In this document: piece by piece, positions 23,401 to 31,700 of the stretch
How the letters are laid out: each line of letters opens with the position of its first letter
Numbering within the stretch: position 1 is the first letter of the stretch
DNA from: Strigamia acuminata
Lineage: Eukaryota > Arthropoda > Chilopoda > Geophilomorpha > Linotaeniidae
Direction of reading: 5' to 3'
NCBI GenBank assembly: GCA_949358305.1
Contig: OX442319.1
Coordinates: 374,001-434,000 of the forward strand
Length of the DNA: 60,000 nucleotides
Made by a program: the position numbers and the translations under genes
Notes under the pieces: generated by a model
Told to the model about the DNA's origin: nothing
Databases searched by the model: none
The model's input: the letters and a program-made list of their open reading frames with translations, nothing else

Positions 23401-26400
23401 ACGAAACGTTCGGAGTCAGCAACTTTTTTTTTGGATAGAGGCCTGGCTTAAATAATCGCCTGGTTTTGAATAAGCGCCTGGCGGGCGAGCCAAAAAAAAA
23501 TTAAACGCCCGGGCCATTGTTCAAGGCAGTACGGTATTTGCTGTTATTTTTGGTTATTTACTGTTATTTTTTGTTATTTGCTGTTATTTTTGGTTATTTG
23601 CTATTGTCGTTAGTTATTTGCTATTATCGTTAGTTATTTGCTGTCATTTTTGGTTATTTGATGTTATTTTTGGTTATTTGCTGTTATTTTCGGTTATTTG
23701 CCATTATTTTCGGTTATTTGCCATTATTTTCGGTTATTTGTTGTTGTTTTCAGTTATCTTCGCTTATTTTCGGTTATTTGTTGTTATTTTGGGTTATTCT
23801 TGCTTATTTCGGGTTATTTGCAGTTGTGACAAATTAATATGGCTATACACGCCTGATTTTCCTGATTTTAGCTGTATTAGCTGAACAACTGATAAAAGTC
23901 CTGAATAAAGTTTTTATGGTGTTTCAATTACAAATAACTTATGTTTGTTTAATAAGAATAAACAATCCTTTCCACATGATACTAAAGTATCACGGCCGAA
24001 TTACTAGGATTCCTCTGCTAAAACCGCATTCGTCAATGCACAATGTTGCCACTAGATGGCGGTATCGCAAATCAGCAGTAAATTCGAAATGCAGAAATAA
24101 AGAATAACATTCAATATATTAAATACTTATTTAATATATATTCGCATAGATTATTTAACTTAACAATAATATAAAGTTATATTATTGTATTGAACGATTG
24201 GAAGAAAGAATTGGTCACATTCTTGGAAATGTGATCATGCGGATTAAAGGATTAATGCGTGACTTGGAAATGTGTCCTGGGTATCCACTTCCGGTCCCCG
24301 GTATCCATTTCCTGTTTCAGGTCAAAGATTAGCATAATCTAAGATATGGTCCCCGGTATCCACTTCCTTCGCCACAGGATTGGTGGGATCATGGAACCCA
24401 TGTTCCAATTGGATAAGTGGTCAAATCACTTAATCCAGTCCAGGGTATACAACTCCTGACAACAGGAAGTTAGTTAGTTGTATTTGTTTTCTGGTTATTT
24501 GGTTCATGTTTCATGTCAAATAACTGTTCTTTGCAACTCGAGCATGGTTCTGCTGAACCATGCAGCTCCGTCAATTGAAGGCGAAGGTCGGACTACTAAT
24601 GTTTCCGTCAACGGTCTCGCTGAGAATGCCAGCTTTGTGCGTACGGTGTTCTCGTGGTCGGACAATAGAGCCATGTGCGGTACCAAAGTATTCAGTAACC
24701 GTTACTAGCACTGTTACTGTACAAAATTGGCTCCATCACCTGATGGTGCCAAAACAGTCTGCATGCTTGATAAAAGCATGTACCGTACCGCCCCGTTTAA
24801 ACGCCCGGACGTTTAATATTTTTTTTCAACCACGCCTCCCGGCGGCTATTTGAGGCCCGGTGGTGAAATGAACCGGGCGCTTAACCAGAAAAAAATGTAA
24901 ATTATTGATCGGGAAATTTTTTTTTGGATTAAAAAAACTTTATTGAATTAAATTTATACTTTTACGTTTTACACGTCTAACTTAGCTTATCAATGGTCCG
25001 AAACATCAAAGGCACCTGGATTAAAAGTGCCAACAATGGCAGCATCGTCAATTTTCGTGCATATTTCATCCAGCGAATACAAAACAGTACTGCACGATAT
25101 CTGGACGTACCCGTTAATCCGGCGCCTATTTGAACCCCGGCGTTAATACGGGCCAGTCGCCTATAAACTTTCGGGGTGCTGTCTGCCAGGCGCTAAAACG
25201 GGGCAGGCGCTTGAATGAACCCGGGCGTTTAAACGGGGCGGTACGGTAGTTACCGCTAGTAGCACCAAGTGTTTGGGCAAGCTAATTTCCGCGGTAATGG
25301 TGCCAACACAGTCTGTTTGCGAGTAGTACCTCGTATGGTTAATTCTGTTGTGCGGGGCTGCGAGCTATACCCCCCTGTGTAACGGTACGGTCTACCACCG
25401 TACTGTTACATAGGGCACGCGCGATACGGCTCTACTCGACAAGACGAACTTATGACGGCAACTGTGAAAAGCGACGACTAACCCTAATATTTTGACAGCG
25501 ATAAAAACTCAATTGTTTAACTTGACGACAAGTTAACAACCAAAATAAGTCACGAGACTTGACTTATTTTACATTACAACGAAGCAATTCGTAACAATAA
25601 ATTGGAAACAATTTATTTGTCAATCATTTAAAACTCACAACGTCACGAATTAAAAATAATTTGTAAGCGGAACCTTGGTGAATAAATGACTTCATTTATT
25701 CAAACCAATGTCCACCCTAGTTGTGGCGGTGCAGATAAAGTCAACCGCACCTCTCGGATCGAACCAACGAAGCATTACACGAACCAGTTACACGATACGA
25801 ACCGGGAATGCGAAGCCGACGGAAGCCGCGAGGACACAGCCAGCCCGGCTATCGCAGACGACATTTTTAACCTCGGTCGAGCGGGCGTTCTGCCATTCCC
25901 AAACCCAGGATCACCACGAACCGTAATGATATTATTTTAGGGCCATTTGGCCACTTTATTGTATAGTTTAAATGTACTTTTAACTTGCCAAATGTCGGCA
26001 TTAGTTGTTATATAATCTAGTATTGATTGTATTGGATGAAACCAATAAATGTTATGATTTGAGAAACCATTCTTGTCTTTATTTTATCTCGTATTTTATC
26101 ACTATTCACGCAACTTATACCCGGTACCATTGTTCAATGGGAGTTGTGGTCGTCACCGTCACACAGTTATTTGTGCTTACGTTCCATTGGCGCTCCTTGC
26201 ATTTGCGATATTGGTTTGACGGTTTTGGGATTTGTAGTATTGAGAGAAAGGCCATCAGAAGGGGTGGCATTCAAGATCGTTGACGGCAAGGTCGTCAACG
26301 ACGATTACGACTAAAGGCAGTTGTTAGCTAGCAGTGGAAGTAGAAAGTTGTCTTGATTTGATGGATATTACAGGATTTGCGGTATTATTTTGGTGTAATG

Positions 26401-28405
26401 GAGTGGCGGTAAAAACCTTGGCGCTTTAGAATTGGCGGTGATGGTGATGTCGTGGAACCAAATATATAAATCCATATATTTTCACATACATTCCCATATA
26501 TTTTCACATTCATTCCCATATATTTTCACATACATTCCCATATATTTTCACATTCATTCCCATATATTTTCACATTCATTCCCATATATTTTTACATTCA
26601 TTTCCATATATTTTCACATTCATTCCCATATATTTTCACATTCATTTCCATATATTTTTATATTCATTCCCATATATTTTTACATTCTTTTCCATATATT
26701 TTCACATTCATTCCCATATATTTTCACATTCATTTCCATATATTTTCACATTCATTCCCATATATTTTCACATTCATTTCCATATATTTTTATATTCATT
26801 CCCATATATTTTTACATTCTTTTCCATATATTTTCACATTCATTTCCATATATTTTTATATTCATTCCCATATATTTTCACATTCATTCCCATATATTTT
26901 CACATTCATTTCCATATATTTTCACATTCATTCCCATATATTTTCACATTCATTTCCATATATTTTTACATTCATTCCCATATATTTTCACATTCATTCC
27001 CATATATTTTCACATACACCGTCGTATACTTTCATATATTTTCACATACATTGTCATATATTTTCACATACATTGCCATATATTTTCACATTCATTCCCA
27101 TATATTTTCACATTCATTCCCATATATTTTTACATTCATTCCCATATATTTTCACATTCATTCCCATATATTTTCACATTCATTTCCATATATTTTTATA
27201 TTCATTCCCATATATTTTCACATTCATTCCCATATATTTTCACATTCATTTCCATATATTTTCACATTCATTCCCATATATTTTCACATACACCGTCGTA
27301 TACTTTCATATATTTTCACATACATTGTCATATATTTTCACATACATTGTCATATATTTTCACATACATTGTCATATATTTTCACACACATTGCCATATA
27401 TTTTCACATTCATTGCCAAATATTTTCACATACATTGCCATATATTTTCCAACCATATGGGTAGTTTCCATTTCCGTAATGACGATTGTCCTCATAGACG
27501 TAGTTCTACGTCAAAAAACAACATAATTCGAAATATACAACCTCTAAAAATATTGCAGCTTCATGGTAATTCATCTCCCATCGTCTTGAAACATCTTCCC
27601 TATGATCCTGCTCTGTTGAACAATTTTGTAGTTCCATATAGAATGGAAAATCAACAGGTGAGGTATTTCCAACTTCATTCGGCACATCACATTCTGAAGC
27701 TTGAGAAAAATAAAAAATAAAAATGTGTACTACTTGTTTTAACATTTGTTTGAAAACCACATCAAAAATAAAACGCCATTTAATGTACGGGAATGAAATG
27801 AAACCAACGATTCACTCATATTCGCATCATTTCCCTTCACCACGTCACTAGTGTAAAGAAAAAAGTTTAGGTTATGATGAGGCACATAATTAATACGTAT
27901 CTGCCTACACGGTCACCATATTTTCAATTATTGAGCTAACAAGGTTGTTATGACACTATTTTAGAAAATACATCAATTTATGGTTTCTGTTTGATAGCAC
28001 AATAATGAAGATTTAGCATTTGATATGTAACTACTACCTATTTTAATGGTACAGCTCCTTTCATGAACTTACACAAGCTAGTTGCTCTTCGAAGAGCGTT
28101 GTTTATTCTAGCGCTTTCGGTTGATGGGATGTCATCTTGAAAATCCATTTCATCAAATAATCAAACAATTTATAAATTCTTCTTTTTGGTTAAATTCAGC
28201 TTCAGTATATTATTATTTTCACGACAATACCAAAGTAGTGAAGCATTAGTAACGTATTTTCTTGATCGCTTCCATAGCTTTTGAACAAAACGCCCTCATA
28301 CGACAAAGTTTGAACCTAACACTTTAAACTCGAACACAAATTTCGCAATGCTTCTGTCACAGTCCATGACTGTGCTTCTGTAAATAGCGGCAGTTCGTCC
28401 TCCAT
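5365..28405 (-). CDS. TPCN1: Two-pore channel 1-like gene, 5' part (runs off the left edge)
   Basis: TPC1-family proteins are two-domain cation channels of endosomes and lysosomes. Six minus-strand exons are proposed: 28,405-28,321; 27,699-27,542; 16,660-16,484; 10,741-10,628; 10,327-10,197; 5,453-5,365. Joined, they stay in one frame for about 251 codons. Signature blocks in order are '[13 protein letters not shown]', '[12 protein letters not shown]', segment S1 ('[17 protein letters not shown]'), S2 with '[12 protein letters not shown]', S3, the arginine-bearing S4 with '[11 protein letters not shown]', and S5 with '[15 protein letters not shown]'. All match the order in animal TPC1. The pore loop, EF-hand-like linker and second domain must lie left of the window. 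Intron 2 (about 10.9 kb) and the others are packed with transposons. Exon 1 is the least certain. A TPC2 or TPC3 paralogue is possible, but the S4-S5 wording is most like TPC1. Confidence 0.88.
5790..6480. other. Unidentified GC-richer segment in a TPC1 intron
   Basis: About 650 bp are clearly GC-richer than the surroundings and carry a 65-codon open frame at 6,233-6,430. No motif is recognised. The composition and sharp borders suggest a non-autonomous insertion or the end of a retroelement. Confidence 0.4.
6512..8010. mobile_element. Non-autonomous DNA transposon with CACTGCAAAAAA ends
   Basis: The left end CACTGCAAAAAAATTTGATT and the right end, whose reverse complement is CACTGCAAAAAATTTTGGAT, are inverted repeats. 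TAT lies directly outside both ends and is a possible 3-bp target duplication. CACTG ends with a 3-bp duplication fit the CMC (CACTA/Chapaev) superfamily. The interior has no transposase. It is AT-rich and holds 'TTTCCAA' motifs and a CTGAATTC-type minisatellite. Confidence 0.65.
6905..7375. repeat. Minisatellite of CCTGAATTCAT / AATCATGAATTCTA units
   Basis: Variants of a roughly 14-bp unit repeat across about 470 bp. Between 7,140 and 7,270 a clean 14-bp period (AATCATGAATTCTA) is seen. It lies wholly inside the CACTG-ended element. Confidence 0.85.
8023..8626. mobile_element. Palindromic MITE with TA target site
   Basis: The arms of about 180 bp are inverted copies. 'ATGACGTCATTAAATTTGAC' in the left arm is mirrored near 8,500-8,520, and 'AACTTTGATG' next to 'GGCCAACT' is mirrored near 8,560. 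Both ends abut TA (8021-8022 and 8627-8628). The ends CAGAATGTCC and CACCCTG resemble the CAGGGTGTCC ends of the element at 16,955, so both probably belong to a Tc1/mariner-type MITE family. Confidence 0.75.
9079..9766. mobile_element. Foldback MITE with TTA target duplication (Harbinger-like)
   Basis: Near-perfect inverted arms of about 150 bp run 9079-9228 and 9620-9766. The ends are CGAGGGGAACACCCG and its complement. TTA is duplicated at 9076-9078 and 9767-9769. A 3-bp TTA/TAA duplication is typical of PIF/Harbinger elements. There is no transposase. The loop carries a tRNA-Ser-like segment (9432-9506). The insertion splits a Gypsy-like LTR. Confidence 0.85.
9432..9506 (+). ncRNA. tRNA-Ser-like pol III promoter segment (pseudogene or SINE head)
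   Basis: A box-A-like run TGGTCCAGTGGTTAAGGC (from 9442) is followed by GGACTAGGAATC and a perfect B box GGTTCAAATCC (9485-9495). The T arm CAGG-TTCAAAT-CCTG can pair. This order is that of a serine tRNA without its long variable arm. The acceptor strands do not pair, so it is not a working tRNA. A T run (pol III terminator) follows about 10 bases later. It lies in the loop of the Harbinger-like MITE. Confidence 0.6.
9821..10196. other. TPC1 intron sequence, no feature recognised
   Basis: A short GC-richer stretch (9,830-9,890) carries the near-palindromic words CCCCACACGTTTGGGG and CCACACATGTGGG. Ordinary AT-rich intron follows. Confidence 0.5.
10197..10327 (-). CDS. TPCN1: TPC1-like exon 5 (S3 and S4 voltage-sensor-like segments)
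   Basis: The acceptor TTTTTATAG precedes GCAACTGC, and the donor is CGTAG|GTATAT. It encodes '[18 protein letters not shown]', then '[19 protein letters not shown]' and 'CGGVRR'. The wording is almost that of vertebrate TPC1. It enters in phase 0 from exon 4 and leaves two bases that complete an Arg codon with exon 6. Confidence 0.92.
10628..10741 (-). CDS. TPCN1: TPC1-like exon 4 (S2)
   Basis: The acceptor TTATTTCAG precedes GTACATGGGG, and the donor is TTAAG|GTAAAG. Thirty-eight codons encode '[20 protein letters not shown]' and then '[18 protein letters not shown]', the conserved second segment and S2-S3 loop of TPC1. Phase is 0 at both ends. Confidence 0.93.
10996..11707 (+). repeat. Dispersed LTR-like repeat, copy 1
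   Basis: About 700 bp matches 25,430-26,163 in order. Shared words include GCTCTACTCG, the AATAAATGTTATGATTTGAG poly(A) region and 'TACCCGGTACCAT'. The final shared bases are GTCGTCACCGTCACA. Both copies end at the same base and then diverge, which marks a true element end. An AATAAA near the 3' end and the CA terminus suggest an LTR. Here it abuts a Copia integrase fragment. Confidence 0.7.
11709..12400 (+). pseudogene. Copia integrase core fragment
   Basis: The integrase DDE core is nearly complete. The first Asp is in 'MDVWWPA', followed by '[16 protein letters not shown]'. The second Asp is in 'IRTDQGEEF', and Glu is in '[11 protein letters not shown]'. A TGA at 12,217-12,219 interrupts the frame, which then continues as '[20 protein letters not shown]', the linker toward reverse transcriptase. 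Sequence after about 12,400 is unrelated. The preceding LTR-like repeat is read in the same frame, but the join looks secondary. Confidence 0.85.
12571..14129 (+). mobile_element. Gypsy-like solo LTR expanded by an internal minisatellite
   Basis: The left end TGTTATGCGG and right end AATGTAGCA are flanked by ATAT on both sides (12,567-12,570; 14,130-14,133). The interior follows the layout of the 53,611 and 8,707 LTRs: 'CGGCCAGTGTATGG', then 'AAGTGTTATCCATGC', then an AATAAAG signal and a short R/U5-like tail. Within it, 1,130 bp is a 25-bp tandem array, so an LTR of about 430 bp became 1.56 kb. Confidence 0.75.
12871..14000. repeat. 25-bp minisatellite, about 45 near-identical copies
   Basis: The unit begins AGGTTAGTATTAGTTC and continues ATTTGCTTT. 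It repeats with an exact 25-bp period over about 1,130 bp. The only variant units seen are AGTTTAGTATT near 13,471 and 13,496. Such homogeneity points to recent expansion. Confidence 0.97.
14860..15290. repeat. GC-rich block with repeated ACGTCGCAC and CACGTGAAGTG words
   Basis: GAGGAACGTCGCAC occurs twice within 60 bp (about 14,941 and 14,971). CACGTGAAGTG occurs three times about 80 bp apart (near 15,106, 15,186 and 15,266), each time before a 'TTTGGA/TTTCGGA' stretch. Open frames of 139 and 136 codons overlap on opposite strands, which fits GC-rich non-coding DNA. Composition resembles the leader regions of the Copia elements to the right. Confidence 0.6.
15855..16210. repeat. Minisatellite GTGAAAAACTGGGTAAAAATC
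   Basis: About 350 bp of a degenerate 21- to 22-bp unit lies inside the 14,406-16,359 element. It explains the long phenylalanine/threonine-rich minus-strand frame there. Confidence 0.85.
16484..16660 (-). CDS. TPCN1: TPC1-like exon 3 (N-terminus and S1)
   Basis: The acceptor TTATTTTCAG precedes GAAGGAG, and the donor is TTGGG|GTAAGT. Fifty-nine codons begin '[18 protein letters not shown]', continue '[12 protein letters not shown]' and enter the hydrophobic S1. This is a hallmark block of TPC1. Phase is 0 at both ends. Confidence 0.94.
16955..17703. mobile_element. Almost perfectly palindromic 749-bp MITE
   Basis: The ends CAGGGTGTCCCAAAAGTCT and AGACTTTTGGGACACACTG are flanked by TA. The arms mirror each other over more than 300 bp each, for example GGCTGGCTTTATTTCAGCTG around 17,400 and its complement near 17,245. 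The centre is near 17,330. End sequence and TA target indicate a Tc1/mariner-type non-autonomous element. Related arm pieces occur at 8,023, 19,335 and 38,192. Confidence 0.9.
17880..18075 (+). pseudogene. Tc1-like transposase C-terminal relic
   Basis: A short stretch reads as the C-terminal '[10 protein letters not shown]' motif of Tc1 transposases (near 18,010-18,050), with similar but shifted residues upstream. No longer frame survives. Confidence 0.5.
18090..18545 (+). mobile_element. Diverged Copia LTR-like remnant
   Basis: Words such as 'GCACGTTTCTGATTTAGTGC' and the tail 'ATGGCTTGTTTTGCC' echo the LTR at 55,061 ('TTTCAGATTTAGCGC', 'ATGGTTTGTTTGCC') in the same order and spacing. It is diverged and lacks a clear end. 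Confidence 0.45.
18740..19225 (+). pseudogene. Copia RNase H fragment
   Basis: The plus-strand frame reads '[20 protein letters not shown]', then '[20 protein letters not shown]' followed by '[10 protein letters not shown]'. A stop at 19,088 interrupts it. The frame resumes as '[20 protein letters not shown]' and ends at a natural stop near 19,222. This is the C-terminal RNase H end of Copia pol. It is followed by a purine tract (GAATGGGGGG) and TGTTGGC (about 19,275), the start of a truncated 3' LTR. Confidence 0.8.
19335..19905. mobile_element. Mosaic MITE remnant related to the palindromic family
   Basis: It starts TAGGGTGTTTCGTTTAAGAC. It shares 'CAGTCAATTTCCAGAATAAG' with 38,192 and over 150 bp with the right arm of the 16,955 element (near 19,750-19,890). 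It includes a poly(A) run. The right end is lost. Confidence 0.6.
19906..20850 (+). other. GC-rich insertion of unknown type, probably retroelement end
   Basis: An open frame of 185 codons (20,080-20,637) has no recognised motif. It is followed by GCAATAAAGAGTATTAATCC, a poly(A)-signal-like site, and GC-rich sequence to about 20,850. Base composition differs sharply from the AT-rich intron. A short palindrome GGCCCTCGGCC and inverted GTTGGGTTGC/GCAACCCAAC words surround 20,610-20,670. A retroelement 3' end is my best guess, not established. Confidence 0.35.
20855..21200 (+). mobile_element. Copia LTR remnant, same family as 46,495
   Basis: Shared words in order are GTAAAGAATGAATC, GATTCGTTCTA, GAGTGCAATTAGCCTCGAAC and TTTGTAATAAAAAGATGGCG. 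The same layout is seen in the 46,495-46,956 LTR. It is diverged and partial. Homology fades after about 21,160. Confidence 0.7.
21300..22600. other. TPC1 intron 2, nothing recognised
   Basis: AT-rich sequence without conserved reading frame. A 93-codon minus-strand frame at 22,142-22,423 has a hydrophobic stretch but no recognised family and no splice support. Confidence 0.5.
22600..23830 (+). repeat. GTTATTTGCTGTTATTTTCA minisatellite, interrupted by a MITE
   Basis: Degenerate units of TTGCTGTTATTTTCAGTTA type run 22,600-23,200 and resume 23,535-23,830. The two blocks are one array split by the GCGCC-rich MITE at 23,203-23,534. Confidence 0.9.
23203..23534. mobile_element. GCGCC-rich MITE, copy 1
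   Basis: Left end CGTACTGCCTTGAACAATGG and right end CCATTGTTCAAGGCAGTACG are perfect inverted repeats, with TA on both sides. The interior repeats AATAAGCGCC/AATAAACGCC words. The insertion splits a minisatellite, so it is younger than the array. Related copies are at 24,783, 29,975, 31,543 and 37,374. Confidence 0.92.
23890..24780. other. Intronic sequence with three CCCCGGTATCCA words
   Basis: Between 24,270 and 24,370 the word GGTATCCA(C/T)TTCC occurs three times (two of them after CCCC). A GC-richer block (24,540-24,780) carries a 97-codon frame with no recognised motif. This block continues beyond the MITE at 24,783-25,246, as both flanks share 'GGTGCCAA' and 'CAGTCTG' words. No gene is supported. 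Confidence 0.45.
24783..25246. mobile_element. GCGCC-rich MITE, copy 2
   Basis: The ends CCGTACCGCCCCGTTTAAAC and GTTTAAACGGGGCGGTACGG are perfect inverted repeats flanked by TA. The interior has inverted 'CGCCCGG' and 'CCGGGCG' words and no coding frame. At 464 bp it is longer than its relatives. Confidence 0.92.
25404..26163 (+). repeat. Dispersed LTR-like repeat, copy 2
   Basis: It matches 10,996-11,707 from about 25,430 to the identical 3' end GTCGTCACCGTCACA. TGTTACATAGGG at 25,404 is a plausible LTR start, giving about 760 bp. It has an AATAAATGTTATGATTTGAG poly(A) region. Here the flank is not Copia, so the Copia fragment at copy 1 is not part of the repeat. Confidence 0.7.
26461..27465. 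repeat. 22-bp minisatellite CATTCCCATATATTTTCACA..
   Basis: About 45 units of 22 bp, with CATTCCCATATATTTTCACA as the core, fill about 1 kb of TPC1 intron 2 next to exon 2. Because 22 is not a multiple of 3 and the unit lacks stops, three overlapping plus-strand frames stay open (up to 364 codons). This is an artefact of the repeat and not a gene. Confidence 0.95.
27542..27699 (-). CDS. TPCN1: TPC1-like exon 2
   Basis: The acceptor TTTTTCTCAAG precedes CTTCAG, and the donor is TTAGAG|GTTGTA. The encoded end '[15 protein letters not shown]' is the conserved N-terminal block of TPC1. It joins directly, in phase, to 'EGENNDK' of exon 3. Upstream residues ([11 protein letters not shown]..) are a variable cytosolic tail. 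The acceptor could be six bases further in. Confidence 0.88.
28321..28405 (-). CDS. TPCN1: TPC1-like exon 1, proposed start
   Basis: The minus-strand ATG at 28,405 opens '[14 protein letters not shown]..' for 28 codons to a possible donor AAAGT|GTTAGG. Its phase (one base over) fits exon 2 exactly, and it is the only short ATG exon of this kind I found upstream. The donor is weak and there is no conserved motif, so the start is tentative. Confidence 0.45.
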
Positions 28406-28788
28406 TGTGCAGAGGCCATCTCAGAAAGATTTTTCTGCAAAAATGTTTTTTTGAAAGATTTTTTCTTCTTCTTTGTATCCGCAGATGAATTGTTTTTTTT
28501 TTTTTTGCCAATTTTTATTTTTAATTGTATATTTCGCTTAGTATGCTAATTAAACCAATCAAAAAATAGATGGGGTATTCCTAACTGAAGAGAACAGCCA
28601 AGACACATCTGCGAATGTCATGAGCGAGCGCAATCTGCACCGCCATTTTGTTAAGGAGGAACTTGCGTGCGATTGGTTGGCACGAAAGTTTGTTCCGAGT
28701 TGGTTCTCTCCAGCTCCTTCAGTGCATAGTAACTGCATTTGAGTTTTCACGAGCATGCCGGAAGTTAAAATCGACTCGAGGTGATCCG
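28406..28788. promoter_or_regulatory. Shared promoter region between TPC1-like and TTD14-like genes
   Basis: The proposed start codons of two divergent genes are only about 383 bp apart, so their promoters must overlap. CCGCCATTTTG at 28,640-28,650 (CAAAATGGCGG on the minus strand) resembles the YY1 site often found at start sites of such paired housekeeping genes. No TATA box is obvious. The shared role is inferred from geometry. Confidence 0.55.
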
Positions 28789-31700
28789 ATGATCTTAAGT
28801 GTAACATTACGTTATGCATACCTACAACTACAACCGTTGAAATTTACTCGGCTTGGTTATAGTACATCAATGACACACTTTGTAGGCTCGAAAGAAAAGC
28901 GGGTGTTTAAGTTAGTACTTACAGGAGGTAAGATTGTGCTTTGCGAAATGTTTTAGCAGCAGTACAATATTTTCTGCGCCTTGTTCAACACGTGGTGGAC
29001 TACATTTACCACACATTACATTTCAGCAAAACTAAAAAAAACTTAAACCTCTTATCGTGAGAAACAATTCGTACTAATGCACCAACAATTTATTTACATC
29101 CATATTTTTCATATGAATACGTACGCTTAACGTGTGTATGGTTGGTTCGGTGTTTTAAACCTAATCATTCATTAGAAATATTTTTTCACTTTATATCTGT
29201 TTTATTTCTGTAGGTCCATGCGGTGGCAAAACAACAGGACAAGCAAGATTGTGTACATTTTTTGAGAATTTAGGATGGAGAGTAAGTATTCGTTCACTCG
29301 TACTACAACGCAGTTTATTAGGACATTCGTATTATATTAAAAACTTGTTTAAATTGAGTTGTTTAGTTTAAACTAAGTACCTATAATTATTTTTTTTATT
29401 TTTGGCATGCACTTGTTGAGCTGAGGACTAATTATTTTTAGAATTTTTATACCTAGCTTGAATTTTTTAAATAATTTTTTTCTTCCTCTGAATAGGTTTA
29501 TCGTGTGCCAGAAACTGCAAGTGTGCTGTTAAGGTACATCATTTAATTTTATCCAACTATTAAAAGGAATACTGGTATTAATTAACATTTAATTTGCTTT
29601 TTAGTGGTGGAGTAAAATTTACCGACTTGAACGATGATGAGGGTATGTTTGAATTGCATTTGTTAATACAATTTAATTATTGAAATTGGTGGGCAACAAA
29701 ATTTGCAAATAAGATGTTTCATTTTAACCACTTACCGTAATATTTGTGTTAATAAAGTTGGAGGTGTTATAAGTTGGGGTTAGTAAGGTTTTATTTATTT
29801 TTTAATATTTCTAAAGGCTAGCAGAATTAAGAAATTAATAGCACTTTACATACAATATGCTGCATCAAATCCTATAGGATGCTGAAATAAATAAACTTTT
29901 CCCAAAATTAAATTAAATTAAATTAAATTAAATTCGAAAGCTTGTTACTGCTTTTGAGAAAAAGTAAAAGAATACCGCCTTTACTCGGTTAAGATAAGTC
30001 ACTTTATTCGTTGGTTACACGACCTAGTACGAGCGTAACCAAACGCAGCGTTTGTTCTACGTTCGTAACAAAAATATAACGTCAAGAAAATCGGAAAAAT
30101 TTAAATTGGAGGGCGACTACAATTTGAGTGGCGCCGGCCCAGTCGAAAAGAAACTTTTAAAAGCCTCGGGTGTTTATTTGAGGCAGTACGGTAACTTAAA
30201 TGTTTGTGTTTTTGCTGTGTATTGATAAAAAATTCAAAAACTTAAATACAGACTCCTGTTGTGTTACTTTACTGTACAATTGAATTGTGCGATTAAAGTG
30301 TGTTCCTTATTTCATTATTTTGAATTTTTCTTATTTTCAGCTTATCATTTTCAAGAAAATTTATTGAAGACTATGCTTCAAATGGAAAATACATTTTTTT
30401 CATTATCGGAAAAAAGCGGAAAAAATTGTCTGGTTATTTGTGATCGTGGAACTATGGATGCTGCTGCATGTAAGGAAATTTATACATTTTAGATGGTGGC
30501 TGCATAGCAAAATAGAAAAAGTGGTTTCTCACGTGTAATTGTATCACGTTTATGGAAGCAATATCGTGATTATTACTAATCATAATCACTTGCTGTAAAT
30601 TATGTTGCTGTCATGTAGATTGTGTAAAAAACTATTTAGCTCTTCTATGAAATACTGTAATAATTATCTTTAATTATCTTAGTTTGTAACAATATAGGTG
30701 AAGCCCTTTAATATTTGCAGTACTACAGCTATAATAAGTATTTGAATTTGTATAGTAGCAGAATCTTTAAATCACTATTGTCTAGATACTAAAACGAGAA
30801 GAGGTTAATTGTTAGACACGATGCGCGTATTTAAACTCACGAACGATGAATGTACGCTTCGTTCGTGACGTTCAGATTTCGTTTGTTACATTAAAAAGAT
30901 ATAACAAACGAAAAACTGAAATTGTAATTGCTGACAAAAATGACAGTTTTGAATACAGTCAAATACGGTACTAACTATATTAACAATAAAGAGGAGTTTG
31001 CAGAAGTTTGTGGGAATCACTTAAGATGGGTCAGCGCATCGGTCCTAATCCATGTTCCTATTCCAATGTAATGCCCAATGAACAATTGCCTGAAGATAAA
31101 CTAATTTGCAGTTTCAAAACTTATATGTATGGCTATGCAAATATAACCAGAATTCTCTTTCAATGGACAGACCCCTTTTTGTACAAGCTTCCCCTGCTAG
31201 GAGAGTCTTCTAGGAACCCATCTGCATTATCTGCTGGTACACTGCAGATAGATTCCTAGAAGACTCACCTAGCAGGGGAAGCTTGTACTGAAAAGGGAGC
31301 CTGAATAATATGGGCGACATTCTCTGGATTGACGTTGCACCAAACATTGCGTACGCATTACTATGACAGATCCCTGAAATATTAAATGCATTTAAAAATT
31401 CATACAACCTCTGGAATCTCCGAAATGCTGGAAATCCATAAAGTCTTACAAATTGTAGCAAAATCTTTTAAGAAATTTGACTGAAATCCTGAGATCTTCA
31501 CGTAAAATCTTGAAAATGTCATGACCCTGTCCTATGTATATGCCATACTGCCTCGAATAAACGCCAGTTCAAATAGGCGCCGGGAGTTATCGGCGTTCAT
31601 TGCACAGCGCACTGCCTCGAATCGACCCGACGGGGGGGGGGGATCAGTTCGGGAAAATTAATATACGCCCCGGCCTTTATTCGAGGCAGTACAGTAAATT

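Noticed and set aside
26432-27720. Long open frames (364, 215 and 137 codons) rich in Ile, Phe and His
   Set aside because: They are one 22-bp tandem repeat read in three frames. There is no start context, splice support or family match.
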